31,674 nucleotides of DNA, taken from NCBI GenBank assembly GCA_023416515.1, contig JAEZHP010000166.1:1-31674 (forward strand), in the 5' to 3' direction. Origin of the DNA: Pseudomonadota bacterium. Lineage in GTDB: Bacteria > Pseudomonadota > Alphaproteobacteria > Sphingomonadales > Sphingomonadaceae. Numbering within the stretch: the first letter of the stretch is position 1; the number at the start of each line of letters is the position of its first letter. The notes under the pieces are model-generated. The model did not search any database and was not told the DNA's origin. It was given only the letters and a program-made list of their open reading frames with translations. Below are positions 1 to 7,279 of the stretch, one piece after another. The position numbers and the translations under genes are program-made.

Positions 1-22
1 CGCCGGGAGAGAGGCCCCGGCG
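1..22. terminator. GC-rich hairpin at the left edge, possible terminator
   Basis: Arms at 1-7 (CGCCGGG) and 16-22 (CCCGGCG) pair over 7 bp around an 8-base loop. It lies about 30 bases past the stop codon of the GlsB-like gene, which reads towards it. There is no T-run, and the element may extend beyond the window, so terminator function is a guess. Confidence 0.3.
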
Positions 23-53
23 CGGCATAACTGTGTTCCAGTGGGAGGGGTGC

Positions 54-311
54 TTAGCGCACCGCCCCGCGGCGGAACAGATTGACGATCGCGAGAAGCA
101 CGATCGCGCCAACCAGCGAAACCAGGAACGAGGTCAGGGTGATGCCCTCGTTGATGCTGCCGCCGCCGACGATGAGGCCGGCGAGGAAGGCGCCGACGAT
201 GCCGACGACGATGTTGAGAAGAATGCCCTGCTGCGCGTCGGTGCGCATCACGATGCTGGCGAGCCAGCCCACGATGCCGCCAACGATAAGCCAGACGATG
301 ATACCGATCAT
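54..311 (-). CDS. GlsB/YeaQ/YmgE family stress-response membrane protein
   Basis: This 85-residue, very hydrophobic protein has the small-membrane-protein pattern of the transglycosylase-associated (GlsB/YeaQ/YmgE) family. It has three membrane segments at about residues 2-20, 28-48 and 58-78, with glycine-rich turns (GGIVGWLAS, VGIVGAFLAG). Length is normal for the family. The start is well set: AAGGAGG sits 8 bases before the ATG. Family members are induced by general or envelope stress but their biochemical role is unknown. About 60 bases upstream is a near-consensus EcfG-type promoter (372-396), which fits the stress assignment. The stop codon lies in the loop of a small hairpin (49-63). 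Family call is confident from sequence pattern; function is not. Confidence 0.9.
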   Translation of the reverse strand: MIGIIVWLIVGGIVGWLASIVMRTDAQQGILLNIVVGIVGAFLAGLIVGGGSINEGITLTSFLVSLVGAIVLLAIVNLFRRGAVR

Positions 312-371
312 GAGCCTTGCCTCCTTGATACGGGTGCGCGCGAATTGGTTTCGAACGCGGTCCGATCCAAA

Positions 372-396
372 GACGCTCTAAGGCTGGTGTTGTTCC
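372..396 (-). promoter_or_regulatory. Candidate EcfG (general stress sigma factor) promoter for the GlsB-like gene
   Basis: On the minus strand GGAAC (392-396) is followed after 16 bases by CGTC (372-375). The alphaproteobacterial EcfG consensus is GGAAC, 16-17 bases, CGTT, so only the last base differs. It stands about 60 bases before the start codon of a predicted stress membrane protein. Position and target make sense, but a single motif match can occur by chance. Confidence 0.45.
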
Positions 397-432
397 TGAG
401 CTCGCGCCGGAGAAATGGTTAACGCAAACGAA

Positions 433-468
433 TCGCGGCGGCGCGCCCTATCCGGACGGCCGCCGCGA
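433..468 (-). terminator. Hairpin downstream of sciP
   Basis: Arms at 433-441 and 460-468 (TCGCGGCGG paired with CCGCCGCGA) form a perfect 9-bp stem around an 18-base loop. Read on the minus strand it lies about 20 bases after the sciP stop codon and is followed by a weakly T-containing stretch. Likely a rho-independent-like terminator for sciP. Confidence 0.45.
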
Positions 469-486
469 GATTTCGTGTCGAAGTCG

Positions 487-786
487 TCAGTAACGCTGCT
501 GACGCTCGTACAGCGACTTGTAATGCTGGATTCGGGTGACCCGGAGGCCGGGCATGCCCGACCGGTCGACCGCCCGCTGCCAGCTGGCGAATTCCTCGAG
601 GCTCAGACCATAGCGATCGCACGCTTCGTCCACCGTGAGGAGCCCGCCATTGACCGCGGCGACCACCTCCGCCTTGCGACGCACGACCCAACGAGTCGTG
701 CCCGGCGCCGGAAGGCTCTCGAGGGTGAGCGGTTCCCCGAGGGGCCCGATCACCTGCGCGGGACGGAATTTCTGGTTTTCGATCAT
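487..786 (-). CDS. sciP: SciP-like CtrA inhibitor (DUF1153 helix-turn-helix protein)
   Basis: The 99-residue protein matches the DUF1153/SciP family along its length: an N-terminal VIGPLGEPLTLESLP-type stretch, then TRWVVRRKAEVVAAV, the turn GGLLTVDEACDRYGLS, and the C-terminal TRIQHYKS signature. SciP of Caulobacter binds the cell-cycle regulator CtrA and prevents it activating its promoters late in the cycle. It is near-universal in Alphaproteobacteria that have CtrA. The length is typical. The ATG at 784-786 has GAGG six bases upstream. The gene is monocistronic, with a hairpin after it. Its upstream region carries degenerate CtrA-box-like pairs. Family identity is strong; the role here is by analogy. 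Confidence 0.93.
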   Translation of the reverse strand: MIENQKFRPAQVIGPLGEPLTLESLPAPGTTRWVVRRKAEVVAAVNGGLLTVDEACDRYGLSLEEFASWQRAVDRSGMPGLRVTRIQHYKSLYERQQRY

Positions 787-904
787 TACTACCTCAAAAC
801 AACGATACGCATCGATCTGACGTTCTCGTCCCCCGCAGGCGGTGTAATCGGATGTGGTTGAAGGAAGGCTAAAGCCGGGTGGTAAAAATACCGGTCATGG
901 CGGT

Positions 905-1180
905 TTAGCCGGGGTTTATCCGGCGTGTCGCGATGGCACGGCTGAAACAGGATTGTCCCGCCGCGGCCTCGGTCCAGCCATCTTCGCCGAGCAGCAACGC
1001 GGCGAGAGCGGTAGGGCTGGACTGGCTCTTGAACTGGGTCGCGCAGCGGCCGTGAGCCTGAGCGGTGGGAGTCGAATCCTGGCGGGCGACTGCGAGCGCG
1101 GCGAGCTCCGAATAGAGCGGATGAGCCGCCGGCCGCTGGTCGAGAAGGCGTTGGGCGCGCAGGAGGAAGGCCTGGTCCAT
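905..1180 (-). CDS. Hypothetical protein, 91 residues
   Basis: I do not recognise this protein. It begins with an alanine-, leucine- and arginine-rich helical segment (residues 1-35, AFLLRAQRLLDQRPAAHPLY) and has two cysteines (about 46 and 78). There is no signal peptide or membrane span. Codon third positions are almost all G or C, as in neighbouring genes, which argues that it is coding. An AAGG lies 7 bases before the ATG. It is divergent from mnmA (78 bases between the starts) and upstream of sciP, with about 118 bases before the sciP start. It could be a sphingomonad-restricted gene. The chance that it is spurious is real but lower. Confidence 0.6.
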   Translation of the reverse strand: MDQAFLLRAQRLLDQRPAAHPLYSELAALAVARQDSTPTAQAHGRCATQFKSQSSPTALAALLLGEDGWTEAAAGQSCFSRAIATRRINPG

Positions 1181-1257
1181 GGCCGCGCCTTAGGCCGGGA
1201 GTCTTGAAGGCGAGGTAAAGAGGTGGGCGGAGCGGCTCATCCTCCCTATGTGAGGCC

Positions 1258-2379
1258 GTGATGATTGCGGATTTCCAGCTCGACAAGCCCTTGAAGGACT
1301 CGCGGATCGTCGTCGCCATGTCGGGCGGCGTCGACAGCTCGGTCGTGGCGGCGCTCGCGGCCAAGAGCGGCGCCGAGGTGATCGGGGTCACTCTTCAGCT
1401 CTACGATCATGGCGAGGCGGTCGGGCGCGCCAAGAGCTGCTGCGCCGGGCGCGACATCTACGACGCCCGAACCGTCGCCGACAGGCTGGGGATCGCCCAT
1501 TACGTGTTCGATTTCGCGTCGCAGTTTCGCGAGGGCGTGATCGAGAAGTTCGCCGACGATTATGCGCGCGGCCGGACTCCGATCCCCTGCGTCGAGTGCA
1601 ACCAGGGCGTGAAATTCCGCGACCTGCTCGGGATCGCCCGAGACCTCGGCGCCGACTGCCTCGCCACCGGCCATTATGTCCGCCGCGTCGTCACGCCCGG
1701 CGGGCCGCAGCTCCACCGCGCCGCCGACCCCGCGCGCGACCAGAGCTATTTCCTGTTCGCGACGACGCGCGACCAGCTTGCCGATCTGCGCTTTCCCCTG
1801 GGCGGCCTGCCCAAGCCGGCGGTTCGCGAGTTGGCGCGCGAGCTCGACCTGCTCGTTGCCGACAAGCCCGATAGCCAGGACATCTGCTTCGTTCCCAATG
1901 GCGACTATGCGTCAGTGGTGAAGAAGGTGCGGCCGGAGGCGGCGGTGCCGGGAGAGATCGTCGACATGGGGGGAAGGGTGCTCGGCCACCATGGCGGGCT
2001 CATCCATTTCACCGTCGGCCAGCGCCGAGGGCTCGAGATCGGCGGCCAGCCGGAGCCGCTCTACGTCGTCCGGCTGGAGCCGGAGACCCAGCGGGTCGTC
2101 GCTGGGCCGAAGCGCGCGCTCGCGGTGCGGGCCGCGGAGCTCAGCGGCCTGAACTGGCTTGGCGAGGGCCAGCGCGAGGGGCTCACCGCCAAGGTCCGGT
2201 CGCTGGCGCGGCCCGCTCCGGCGCGGATCGAGGTCGGCGAGTCAGGTGCGACGGTGCGGTTCGACTCGCCCGAATATGGAGTGGCGCCGGGACAGGCGGC
2301 GGTGATCTATGACGGCGACCGGCTGCTCGGCGGGGGCTGGATCGAGGAAACCGTCGCCGCGGAGCTGGAAGCCGCCTAA
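1258..2379 (+). CDS. mnmA: tRNA-specific 2-thiouridylase MnmA
   Basis: Catalyses ATP-dependent thiolation of C2 of the wobble uridine (U34) in tRNA Lys, Glu and Gln, taking sulfur from a persulfide relay. The 373-residue length is normal. The N-terminal PP-loop SGGVDSS (22-28) binds ATP. The conserved catalytic cysteines are C111 in the PCVECN motif and C210 in SQDICFV. The acceptor-recognition motif GHYVR is near 138-142. The C-terminal beta-barrel contains the HFTVGQRRGL signature. The frame opens with GTG (1258) directly followed by ATG (1261); either may be used. The gene stands alone on the plus strand, divergent from the 91-residue orphan, and ends just before a perfect hairpin shared with the convergent gene. 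Confidence 0.97.
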   Translation: MMIADFQLDKPLKDSRIVVAMSGGVDSSVVAALAAKSGAEVIGVTLQLYDHGEAVGRAKSCCAGRDIYDARTVADRLGIAHYVFDFASQFREGVIEKFADDYARGRTPIPCVECNQGVKFRDLLGIARDLGADCLATGHYVRRVVTPGGPQLHRAADPARDQSYFLFATTRDQLADLRFPLGGLPKPAVRELARELDLLVADKPDSQDICFVPNGDYASVVKKVRPEAAVPGEIVDMGGRVLGHHGGLIHFTVGQRRGLEIGGQPEPLYVVRLEPETQRVVAGPKRALAVRAAELSGLNWLGEGQREGLTAKVRSLARPAPARIEVGESGATVRFDSPEYGVAPGQAAVIYDGDRLLGGGWIEETVAAELEAA

Positions 2380-2384
2380 GTCGA

Positions 2385-2409
2385 GGCGGGAGGCGCGATG
2401 CCTCCCGCC
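2385..2409. terminator. Bidirectional terminator hairpin between convergent genes
   Basis: GGCGGGAGGC (2385-2394) and GCCTCCCGCC (2400-2409) form a perfect 10-bp stem with a 5-base loop. It lies between the stop of mnmA (2379) and the stop of the convergent exported-protein gene (2418), so it can serve both strands. It lacks a clear T-tract. Confidence 0.6.
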
Positions 2410-2417
2410 ACCATCCC

Positions 2418-3152
2418 TCAATCGTTGCGCGGCTGCTGGTGCGGCTGCGGCGAGTTGGCCGGGACCACTCGGCCGCCGATCGGGATGACCGGCTCGCCGG
2501 CGGGCTGGGTCGGAGCGGCTCGGCCGTCGGGATAGGTGCAGGTGATGATCACCATTTCGGTGCTCGGCGGGCAGAGCTGGCCGGGATCGATCTGCAGCTG
2601 CTGGACCCGGCGGTTGCCGCCGGCCTCGAGCTCGGCCTCGGACGAGGCGCGGTTGATTCCGGCGAGGCGCTGCTGGCGCGCCTCCTCGATCAGGCGGGCC
2701 CAGTTGACCTCGGGCCGGCCGCGGCGCTCGGCCACCGCCTGATTGATCAGCTGCTGGTTGCACCCAGTCCAGCCGCCGGGCCCGACGGGCGTGCAGCTGC
2801 CGATGCCGGTGCGCCCGACATAAGACAGCTCGATCGCGCGGTTGGTCCAGGACTGGTTCTCGGGCGCATCGGGATTGCCGCGCAGATTCGCGGGGATGCG
2901 GAAGCGGTCGGTGCTGGGCAGGCGCGCGCAGACGTTGATCGTGTTCGGATCGGTGCTCGGCGGGCAGGCGTCGTCGCCGAAGATGTAGATCTGGTTGACC
3001 TGCATGTTGGCGACGTCCTCGACCGTCGGCTCGCCGACCGGCGTGGTGCCGAGAGCGCGCGCCGCCTCAGGGTTGGGCACGCCGGGCTGGCCGCTCTGCG
3101 CCGTCGCGGCAGTGGCGGAGCAGGCGGCGAGAAGGAAAAGCAGGGCACGCAT
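2418..3152 (-). CDS. Exported cysteine-containing protein of unknown function
   Basis: This 244-residue protein starts with a short hydrophobic export signal. A lipobox-like LAAC (residues 8-11) would make it a lipoprotein; cleavage after ATAQ (about 19) is the alternative. The mature part carries two copies of a CPPST element (63-67 and 194-198), each followed about 8 residues later by another cysteine (C75, C205). A further pair, C120 and C131, flanks a glycine-rich loop. Even spacing of cysteine pairs suggests disulfides in the periplasm, and dsbB lies two genes upstream. The tail is Pro/Gln rich. Its ribosome binding site (AGAGGA) overlaps the end of coq7, so the two are translationally linked. 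I know no function for it. Confidence 0.8.
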   Translation of the reverse strand: MRALLFLLAACSATAATAQSGQPGVPNPEAARALGTTPVGEPTVEDVANMQVNQIYIFGDDACPPSTDPNTINVCARLPSTDRFRIPANLRGNPDAPENQSWTNRAIELSYVGRTGIGSCTPVGPGGWTGCNQQLINQAVAERRGRPEVNWARLIEEARQQRLAGINRASSEAELEAGGNRRVQQLQIDPGQLCPPSTEMVIITCTYPDGRAAPTQPAGEPVIPIGGRVVPANSPQPHQQPRND

Positions 3153-3155
3153 GGG

Positions 3156-3707
3156 TCAGATCCTCTTGGACAGGAAAATGGCTGCACGGCAGCCGGCGCG
3201 GATGGCGGAGTAGAGGAGCGGGTAGGCGAACGCGCCCTCCGCGCCGTGAGCGAGTGCGGTGTCGCGATGCTCCACCTCTTCGGCCTGGAATTTCTCGATC
3301 GCCGAGGACAGCTCCGGATCGTCGTTGCCGAGCGTTCGCAGCTGCTCGCCATAATGGGAGTCGATCTCGTCCTCGACCGCGGCGGTGCAGGCCATCGCGG
3401 CGCTAGGGCTCATCAAGGCCGTGACGGCGCCGAGAGCGTGGCCGGCGGCATGCCAGAAGGGCTGGAGGACGGTCGGGCGAACCCCGCGCTCGGCCATCAT
3501 CCGGTCGAAATGGGAGAGGTGGCGCTCCTCCTGGTCGGCCATGTGGGCGACGATTCGAGCGGTGGGGTGGCGGGTCCCGAACACCGCGAGCTGGCCGGCA
3601 TAGATTCGAGTCGCGCCATATTCGCCGGCCTGGTCGACCCGAAGCATCGAATCGCTGTCGGCGCGCGGATCCCCGGGACGCCAGGACGGGCGCGCAGCGA
3701 TCGTCAT
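3156..3707 (-). CDS. coq7: Coq7-type demethoxyubiquinone hydroxylase
   Basis: Non-haem di-iron monooxygenase for a late ring hydroxylation in ubiquinone synthesis (demethoxyubiquinone to demethylubiquinone), acting at the inner membrane. The predicted ligand set is complete: E29 in DQAGEYGA, ExxH at E60/H63, a glutamate at E112 or E114, and ExxH at E144/H147. These are the two repeats of a ferritin-like four-helix bundle. The start is chosen at 3707, giving 183 residues; the frame is open further upstream, but that stretch only mirrors dsbB. ATG overlaps the dsbB stop by 4 bases (ATGA), indicating coupling. UbiG, which methylates this product, is encoded in the same window at 25690. Confidence 0.94.
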   Translation of the reverse strand: MTIAARPSWRPGDPRADSDSMLRVDQAGEYGATRIYAGQLAVFGTRHPTARIVAHMADQEERHLSHFDRMMAERGVRPTVLQPFWHAAGHALGAVTALMSPSAAMACTAAVEDEIDSHYGEQLRTLGNDDPELSSAIEKFQAEEVEHRDTALAHGAEGAFAYPLLYSAIRAGCRAAIFLSKRI

Positions 3708-4228
3708 GCCGGTGCTCCGGCCACGGGCCGGGGACGCTTGAGGCTGAGCCATAGGATCACCAACGCGGCAGCGATCGAAAGGATCGCATTCCATCCGGCC
3801 ATGGAGATGCCGAGAAACTCGAACTGGATCTCGTCGCAGCGGACCATCGGTGCGCTCATCACCGATCGAAGCAGTTCCTCGGTCGTGGCACCGCTGGCCA
3901 TGGACGTGCACTGGGTGGCGCCGGCGAAGATCCCGGCCTCGACTCCGGCATGGTAGCCGCCGATCAGCCCGCTCGCGAGGATCCCGAGGGCCGCGAGCCA
4001 CACCAGCGAACGGCCGCGATCCGGCATTCGCGCGAGCAGAAAAGCGCCGACGGCGAAGGCGAGGCCGGCCCAATGGGCATAACGCTGCCAGTAACACATC
4101 TCGCAGGGCGCCAGGCCGCCGATATATTGCGAGCCGTAGGCGCCGGCGAGCAACGCTGCGGGCACGCCGAGCGCGATCAGCTTTGCGGCATAGAGCGCGT
4201 CGAAGCCGGCGCGGTTCGCTTCAGCCAT
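3704..4228 (-). CDS. dsbB: Disulfide bond formation protein B (DsbB)
   Basis: Inner-membrane enzyme that reoxidises DsbA and passes electrons to ubiquinone. It has four predicted membrane helices (about 14-34, 50-66, 73-91 and 142-162). Both cysteine pairs are present: C42-x2-C45 in the first periplasmic loop (PCEMCYWQRY) and C107/C131 in the second. The 174-residue length is normal. It lies between ctpA and coq7 and overlaps coq7 by 4 bases. The pairing with a quinone synthesis gene is suggestive, because DsbB needs quinone. No dsbA is present in the window. Confidence 0.95.
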   Translation of the reverse strand: MAEANRAGFDALYAAKLIALGVPAALLAGAYGSQYIGGLAPCEMCYWQRYAHWAGLAFAVGAFLLARMPDRGRSLVWLAALGILASGLIGGYHAGVEAGIFAGATQCTSMASGATTEELLRSVMSAPMVRCDEIQFEFLGISMAGWNAILSIAAALVILWLSLKRPRPVAGAPA

Positions 4229-4242
4229 GATCCTTCGGTCCG

Positions 4243-5586
4243 TCAGCGGCGCGAGGGCTGGCCGCCGGCGGCGCTTCCGGCCTGCTGGACCCGCCCGAGG
4301 CGCGAAATGGTCTGAAGGGCGTAGTGGAGCTGATAATCCTGGATTCCGCGCTGCTCGAGCTCGGCCGGAGTCGCGGCGAACCGCGGATCGGGACGGCCGT
4401 CGTCCTGGATCACGTCTTCCTGGACCGAGGTCTCGTTGACGAGGTGGCGGCGAAGGTCGGATTCGCGCACCCGGGTGCGCGATCGGTAATCGGGATCGCT
4501 GAGCTGAGGAACGGCGATGTCCGGATTGACCCCGCCTTCCTGGACCGAGCGGCCCGACGGCGTGAAGTAGCGGGCGGTGGTGAGGCGAAGCGCAGTTGTG
4601 CCATTGCCGAGCGGCACCAGCGTCTGCACCGAGCCTTTGCCGAAGGTGCGCTCGCCCATGACGAGGCCGCGGCGGTGGTCCTGCAGGGCCGCCGCGACGA
4701 TCTCCGCGGCCGACGCGCTGCCGGCATCGACGAGGACGACGATCGGCTTGCCGTTGGTCGCATCGCCTGGCTCGGCATAATAACGCTCGATGTCGGTGCG
4801 GCGGCGGCCGCGCTGCGACACGACCTCACCGCGCTCGAGGAACAGGTCGGACAGTGAGATCGCCTGGTCGAGGAGGCCGCCCGGATTTGACCGGAGATCG
4901 AGCACATAGCCGAGCGGGGCAGTGCTCGGATTGCGCTCCATCTCCGCGATTGCGCGGCGGGCCATCTCGGTCGTGTTGCGGTTGAAGGTGGTGACGGTGA
5001 GGATGCCGACACGGTCGCGCAGCTCCGAGCGCACCGCCGGAATGTCGATGATCGCGCGGGTGACGGTGAGCTCGAGCGGCTGCTCGCGGCCGGCGCGGAT
5101 GACCCGCAGGCGAACCGACGTGCCCGGGTCGCCGCGCATTCGTTCGACCGCCTCGTCGAGAGTGCCGCCGAAGAAGAGCTGGCCGTCGATATGGGTGATG
5201 AAGTCGCCGGCCTTGATTCCGGCGCGGTCGGCCGGGGTGCCGCGGGTCGCCGCGATCACCTTCACCGCTCCGTCCTCCATCGTGACGGTGAGGCCGAGAC
5301 CACCATAATTGCCGTCGGTGGTGCTCATCAGATTCTGGAAGTCGCGGGCGTCGAGATAGGAGGAGTGCGGGTCGAGGCTCGCAAGCATCCCGTCGATGGC
5401 GCCGCGGATCAGCCGCTCGTCGTCGACCTGGTCGACATATTCGGAGCGGACCCGGTTCAGGACGCTCACGAACTCATCGAGATTCTTGTAGGTGTCGACC
5501 TCGACCTGGGCGAGCGCCGCGGTGGTTGCGGGGACCAGGGCGACAGCTCCGACCAGGGCCAGCGAGCGGAAGAGATTGCTGTTCAT
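4243..5586 (-). CDS. ctpA: Carboxy-terminal processing protease, S41 family
   Basis: Periplasmic serine protease that degrades or trims proteins from the C-terminus. From the ATG at 5586 the protein has 447 residues. It has a signal peptide (1-27, ending ALAQ), a PDZ domain (about 95-170) and the S41 catalytic core. The Ser/Lys dyad is S292 in DAGSASAAEI and K317 in TFGKGSVQ. The carboxylate-binding LDLRSNPGGLL precedes it. The frame is open for a further 27 codons upstream, but the signal peptide sets the start. It follows the EnvC-like gene by 77 bases, a recurrent neighbourhood in Proteobacteria, and fits a role in controlling peptidoglycan hydrolases. Confidence 0.95.
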   Translation of the reverse strand: MNSNLFRSLALVGAVALVPATTAALAQVEVDTYKNLDEFVSVLNRVRSEYVDQVDDERLIRGAIDGMLASLDPHSSYLDARDFQNLMSTTDGNYGGLGLTVTMEDGAVKVIAATRGTPADRAGIKAGDFITHIDGQLFFGGTLDEAVERMRGDPGTSVRLRVIRAGREQPLELTVTRAIIDIPAVRSELRDRVGILTVTTFNRNTTEMARRAIAEMERNPSTAPLGYVLDLRSNPGGLLDQAISLSDLFLERGEVVSQRGRRRTDIERYYAEPGDATNGKPIVVLVDAGSASAAEIVAAALQDHRRGLVMGERTFGKGSVQTLVPLGNGTTALRLTTARYFTPSGRSVQEGGVNPDIAVPQLSDPDYRSRTRVRESDLRRHLVNETSVQEDVIQDDGRPDPRFAATPAELEQRGIQDYQLHYALQTISRLGRVQQAGSAAGGQPSRR

Positions 5587-5663
5587 ATGAGTCCCATGTG
5601 GAGGGTCGGTCGCCGTCTTTACAGGCTTTCTATGCCTTAAGAAAGCAACGCCCGATGAACGGA

Positions 5664-6806
5664 TCACCCCGCGAGCGCGGCGGTGACGGGTACCGGACGG
5701 CCGTGGAAACGAAGCTCGATCGTGACCGGCTCGTCGCCGCCTCGGGCGCGGCCGATCAGTGCCCCGCGCTGGACCCGCTGGCCCGAGGCGACGCCGATGC
5801 CGGCGAGGTTGGTGACCACCGATGTCCAGCCGCCGCCATGATCGAGGATGACGACCGAGCCATAGGAGCGGAACGGTCCCGAGAAGGCGACCCGCCCGTT
5901 GGCCGGCGCCCGGACCTCGGCCTGGCGATCGACCTCGAGGGTGAGACCGCGGGAATGGACTCCAGCGTCGGACAGCTCGCCGGTGCCGGTGAGGACACGC
6001 CCGCGCACCGGAAGCAGGAAATTGCCGCGCGGAGGCGCCGAGTCGGCGCCCGGGCGAGCCACCGGACCGTCGAGCTCGGCGAGGCTCGTCTCCAGCCGGC
6101 GCTGGAAGGCGCGGTCGCGGACCACTTCCTCCAGGCCCCGGGCTTCCTCGCCGAGGGCGAGGGCGCGGTCGGACTCCTGGAGCGCCTGATCGGCGAGGCC
6201 CTGCGAGCGGGCACGCTGGCGGACCTCGAGCTGCGCCAGAGCCGCGCGGCGGGCGCTGAGCTCCTCGCGGCTGCCGACCAGCGCTGTGCGCGCCTGCTCC
6301 TCCTGGGCGAGAAGCGTGTTGGCGCGGTCGATCTCGGCTCTAAGGCCGGCGGTGCGCGCCCGAATGTGAGGCAAGGCGGCGGCGAAGACTGCGCGAACGC
6401 GCATCGCGTCGTCGAGGCTTCCGGGCTGGACGAGCGCGAGTGCCGGTGGCCGGCGCGAAAGATTCTGGAGGGCGGCGGTGAGGCGCACGAGCGGGCCCTG
6501 ACGCTCGGCGAGGCGGGCGCGCTGCTCGCGCAACTGAGCCGCGACGAAGGCGGTTCGCCCCTCGGCGGCGGTGATCTCGGCCTCGGCCGCCTCGATCCGC
6601 GCGACGAGGCTTTCGGATTCGACGCGGGCTCGGGCGGCCTCGTCGGTGGCCTGTGCCGCCTGTCGCTCCAGCCGGTCGGCGCGCTGCTCCGCCTCGCGGG
6701 CCTCGTTCAGGGCGGCTCGGAAGCTCGCCGGGTCAACGCCCGGCGCAGCCACGGCGAGGCCTCCGCCAGTCAGGCCCAGGGCCAGGATCGCGATGCCGAT
6801 GCGCAC
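5664..6806 (-). CDS. EnvC-like murein hydrolase activator (degenerate LytM/M23 domain)
   Basis: Exported protein of about 380 residues with a signal peptide, a long charged coiled coil (about 25-220) and a C-terminal LytM (peptidase M23) domain. The zinc-ligand HxH of active LytM enzymes is replaced here: the loop reads HGGGWTSVVTNL where an active enzyme has a histidine near the end. It therefore probably activates amidases, as EnvC does, and does not cut peptidoglycan itself. I place the start at the GTG at 6806, because GAAGGA lies 7 bases upstream and the signal peptide MRIGIAILALGL follows directly. An upstream alternative at 6842 would overlap rlmH. It lies between rlmH and ctpA. Confidence 0.88.
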   Translation of the reverse strand: MRIGIAILALGLTGGGLAVAAPGVDPASFRAALNEAREAEQRADRLERQAAQATDEAARARVESESLVARIEAAEAEITAAEGRTAFVAAQLREQRARLAERQGPLVRLTAALQNLSRRPPALALVQPGSLDDAMRVRAVFAAALPHIRARTAGLRAEIDRANTLLAQEEQARTALVGSREELSARRAALAQLEVRQRARSQGLADQALQESDRALALGEEARGLEEVVRDRAFQRRLETSLAELDGPVARPGADSAPPRGNFLLPVRGRVLTGTGELSDAGVHSRGLTLEVDRQAEVRAPANGRVAFSGPFRSYGSVVILDHGGGWTSVVTNLAGIGVASGQRVQRGALIGRARGGDEPVTIELRFHGRPVPVTAALAG

Positions 6807-6810
6807 CGCG

Positions 6811-7233
6811 TCATCCTTCACGATGATAGGGGTGGTTCGCAAGGATTGAGACGGCCCGCCACAATTGCTCGGCGAGCATGGCCCGGGCCATCAGGTGCGG
6901 CCAGGTGGCGCGGCCGAAGGAAATGATGAGGTCGGCCTCGGCGCGCTCGTCGTCCCCGAAGCCGTCGGCGCCGCCGATCCGGAACTGCGCCTCGCGGGCG
7001 CCGCCGTCGCGCCACTGCTCGAGGCGTTTGGCGAGCTCCATCGAGGAGAGGTTCTCGCCCTTCTCGTCGAGCAGGATCAGAGCGCCCGACGAGGGGCGGG
7101 GCGGGACCTTGCCGCCGCTCTCGGGCAGCTCGGTGACCCTTGTCGGCCAGGAGATTCGGCCGAGATAGCGGTCGACCAGCTCGGCTTCAGGCGAGCGGCC
7201 GATCTTTCCGCGGGCGACGATGTGAAGGAGCAT
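6811..7233 (-). CDS. rlmH: 23S rRNA pseudouridine-1915 N3-methyltransferase RlmH
   Basis: SPOUT-class methyltransferase that modifies pseudouridine 1915 in helix 69 of 23S rRNA on assembled 70S ribosomes. From ATG 7233 the protein has 140 residues. It shows the family motifs: N-terminal MLLHIVARGKIG, the GGADGFGDD loop (a GGxxG-type SAM knot loop), SFGRATWPHLMARAML, and the C-terminal AVSILANHPYHR. The in-frame extension to 7308 lies across the hairpin and the 3' end of rsfS and is unlikely to be translated. It follows rsfS by 46 bases; that gap holds a perfect hairpin containing a GGGGAGGA sequence. Confidence 0.95.
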   Translation of the reverse strand: MLLHIVARGKIGRSPEAELVDRYLGRISWPTRVTELPESGGKVPPRPSSGALILLDEKGENLSSMELAKRLEQWRDGGAREAQFRIGGADGFGDDERAEADLIISFGRATWPHLMARAMLAEQLWRAVSILANHPYHREG

Positions 7234-7245
7234 CAGAACTGCTGA

Positions 7246-7271
7246 TCCTCCCCGAAGAACCTCGGGGAGGA
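7246..7271 (-). repeat. Perfect hairpin between rsfS and rlmH containing a Shine-Dalgarno-like sequence
   Basis: TCCTCCCCGA (7246-7255) and TCGGGGAGGA (7262-7271) pair over 10 bp around a 6-base loop. In the transcript the 3' arm is UCGGGGAGGA, ending 12 bases before the rlmH start codon. It could attenuate read-through, or sequester a ribosome binding site. The arm sequence recurs in the element at 26427-26551, so it is probably one of a family of dispersed palindromes. Confidence 0.6.
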
Positions 7272-7279
7272 CAAAGGGC

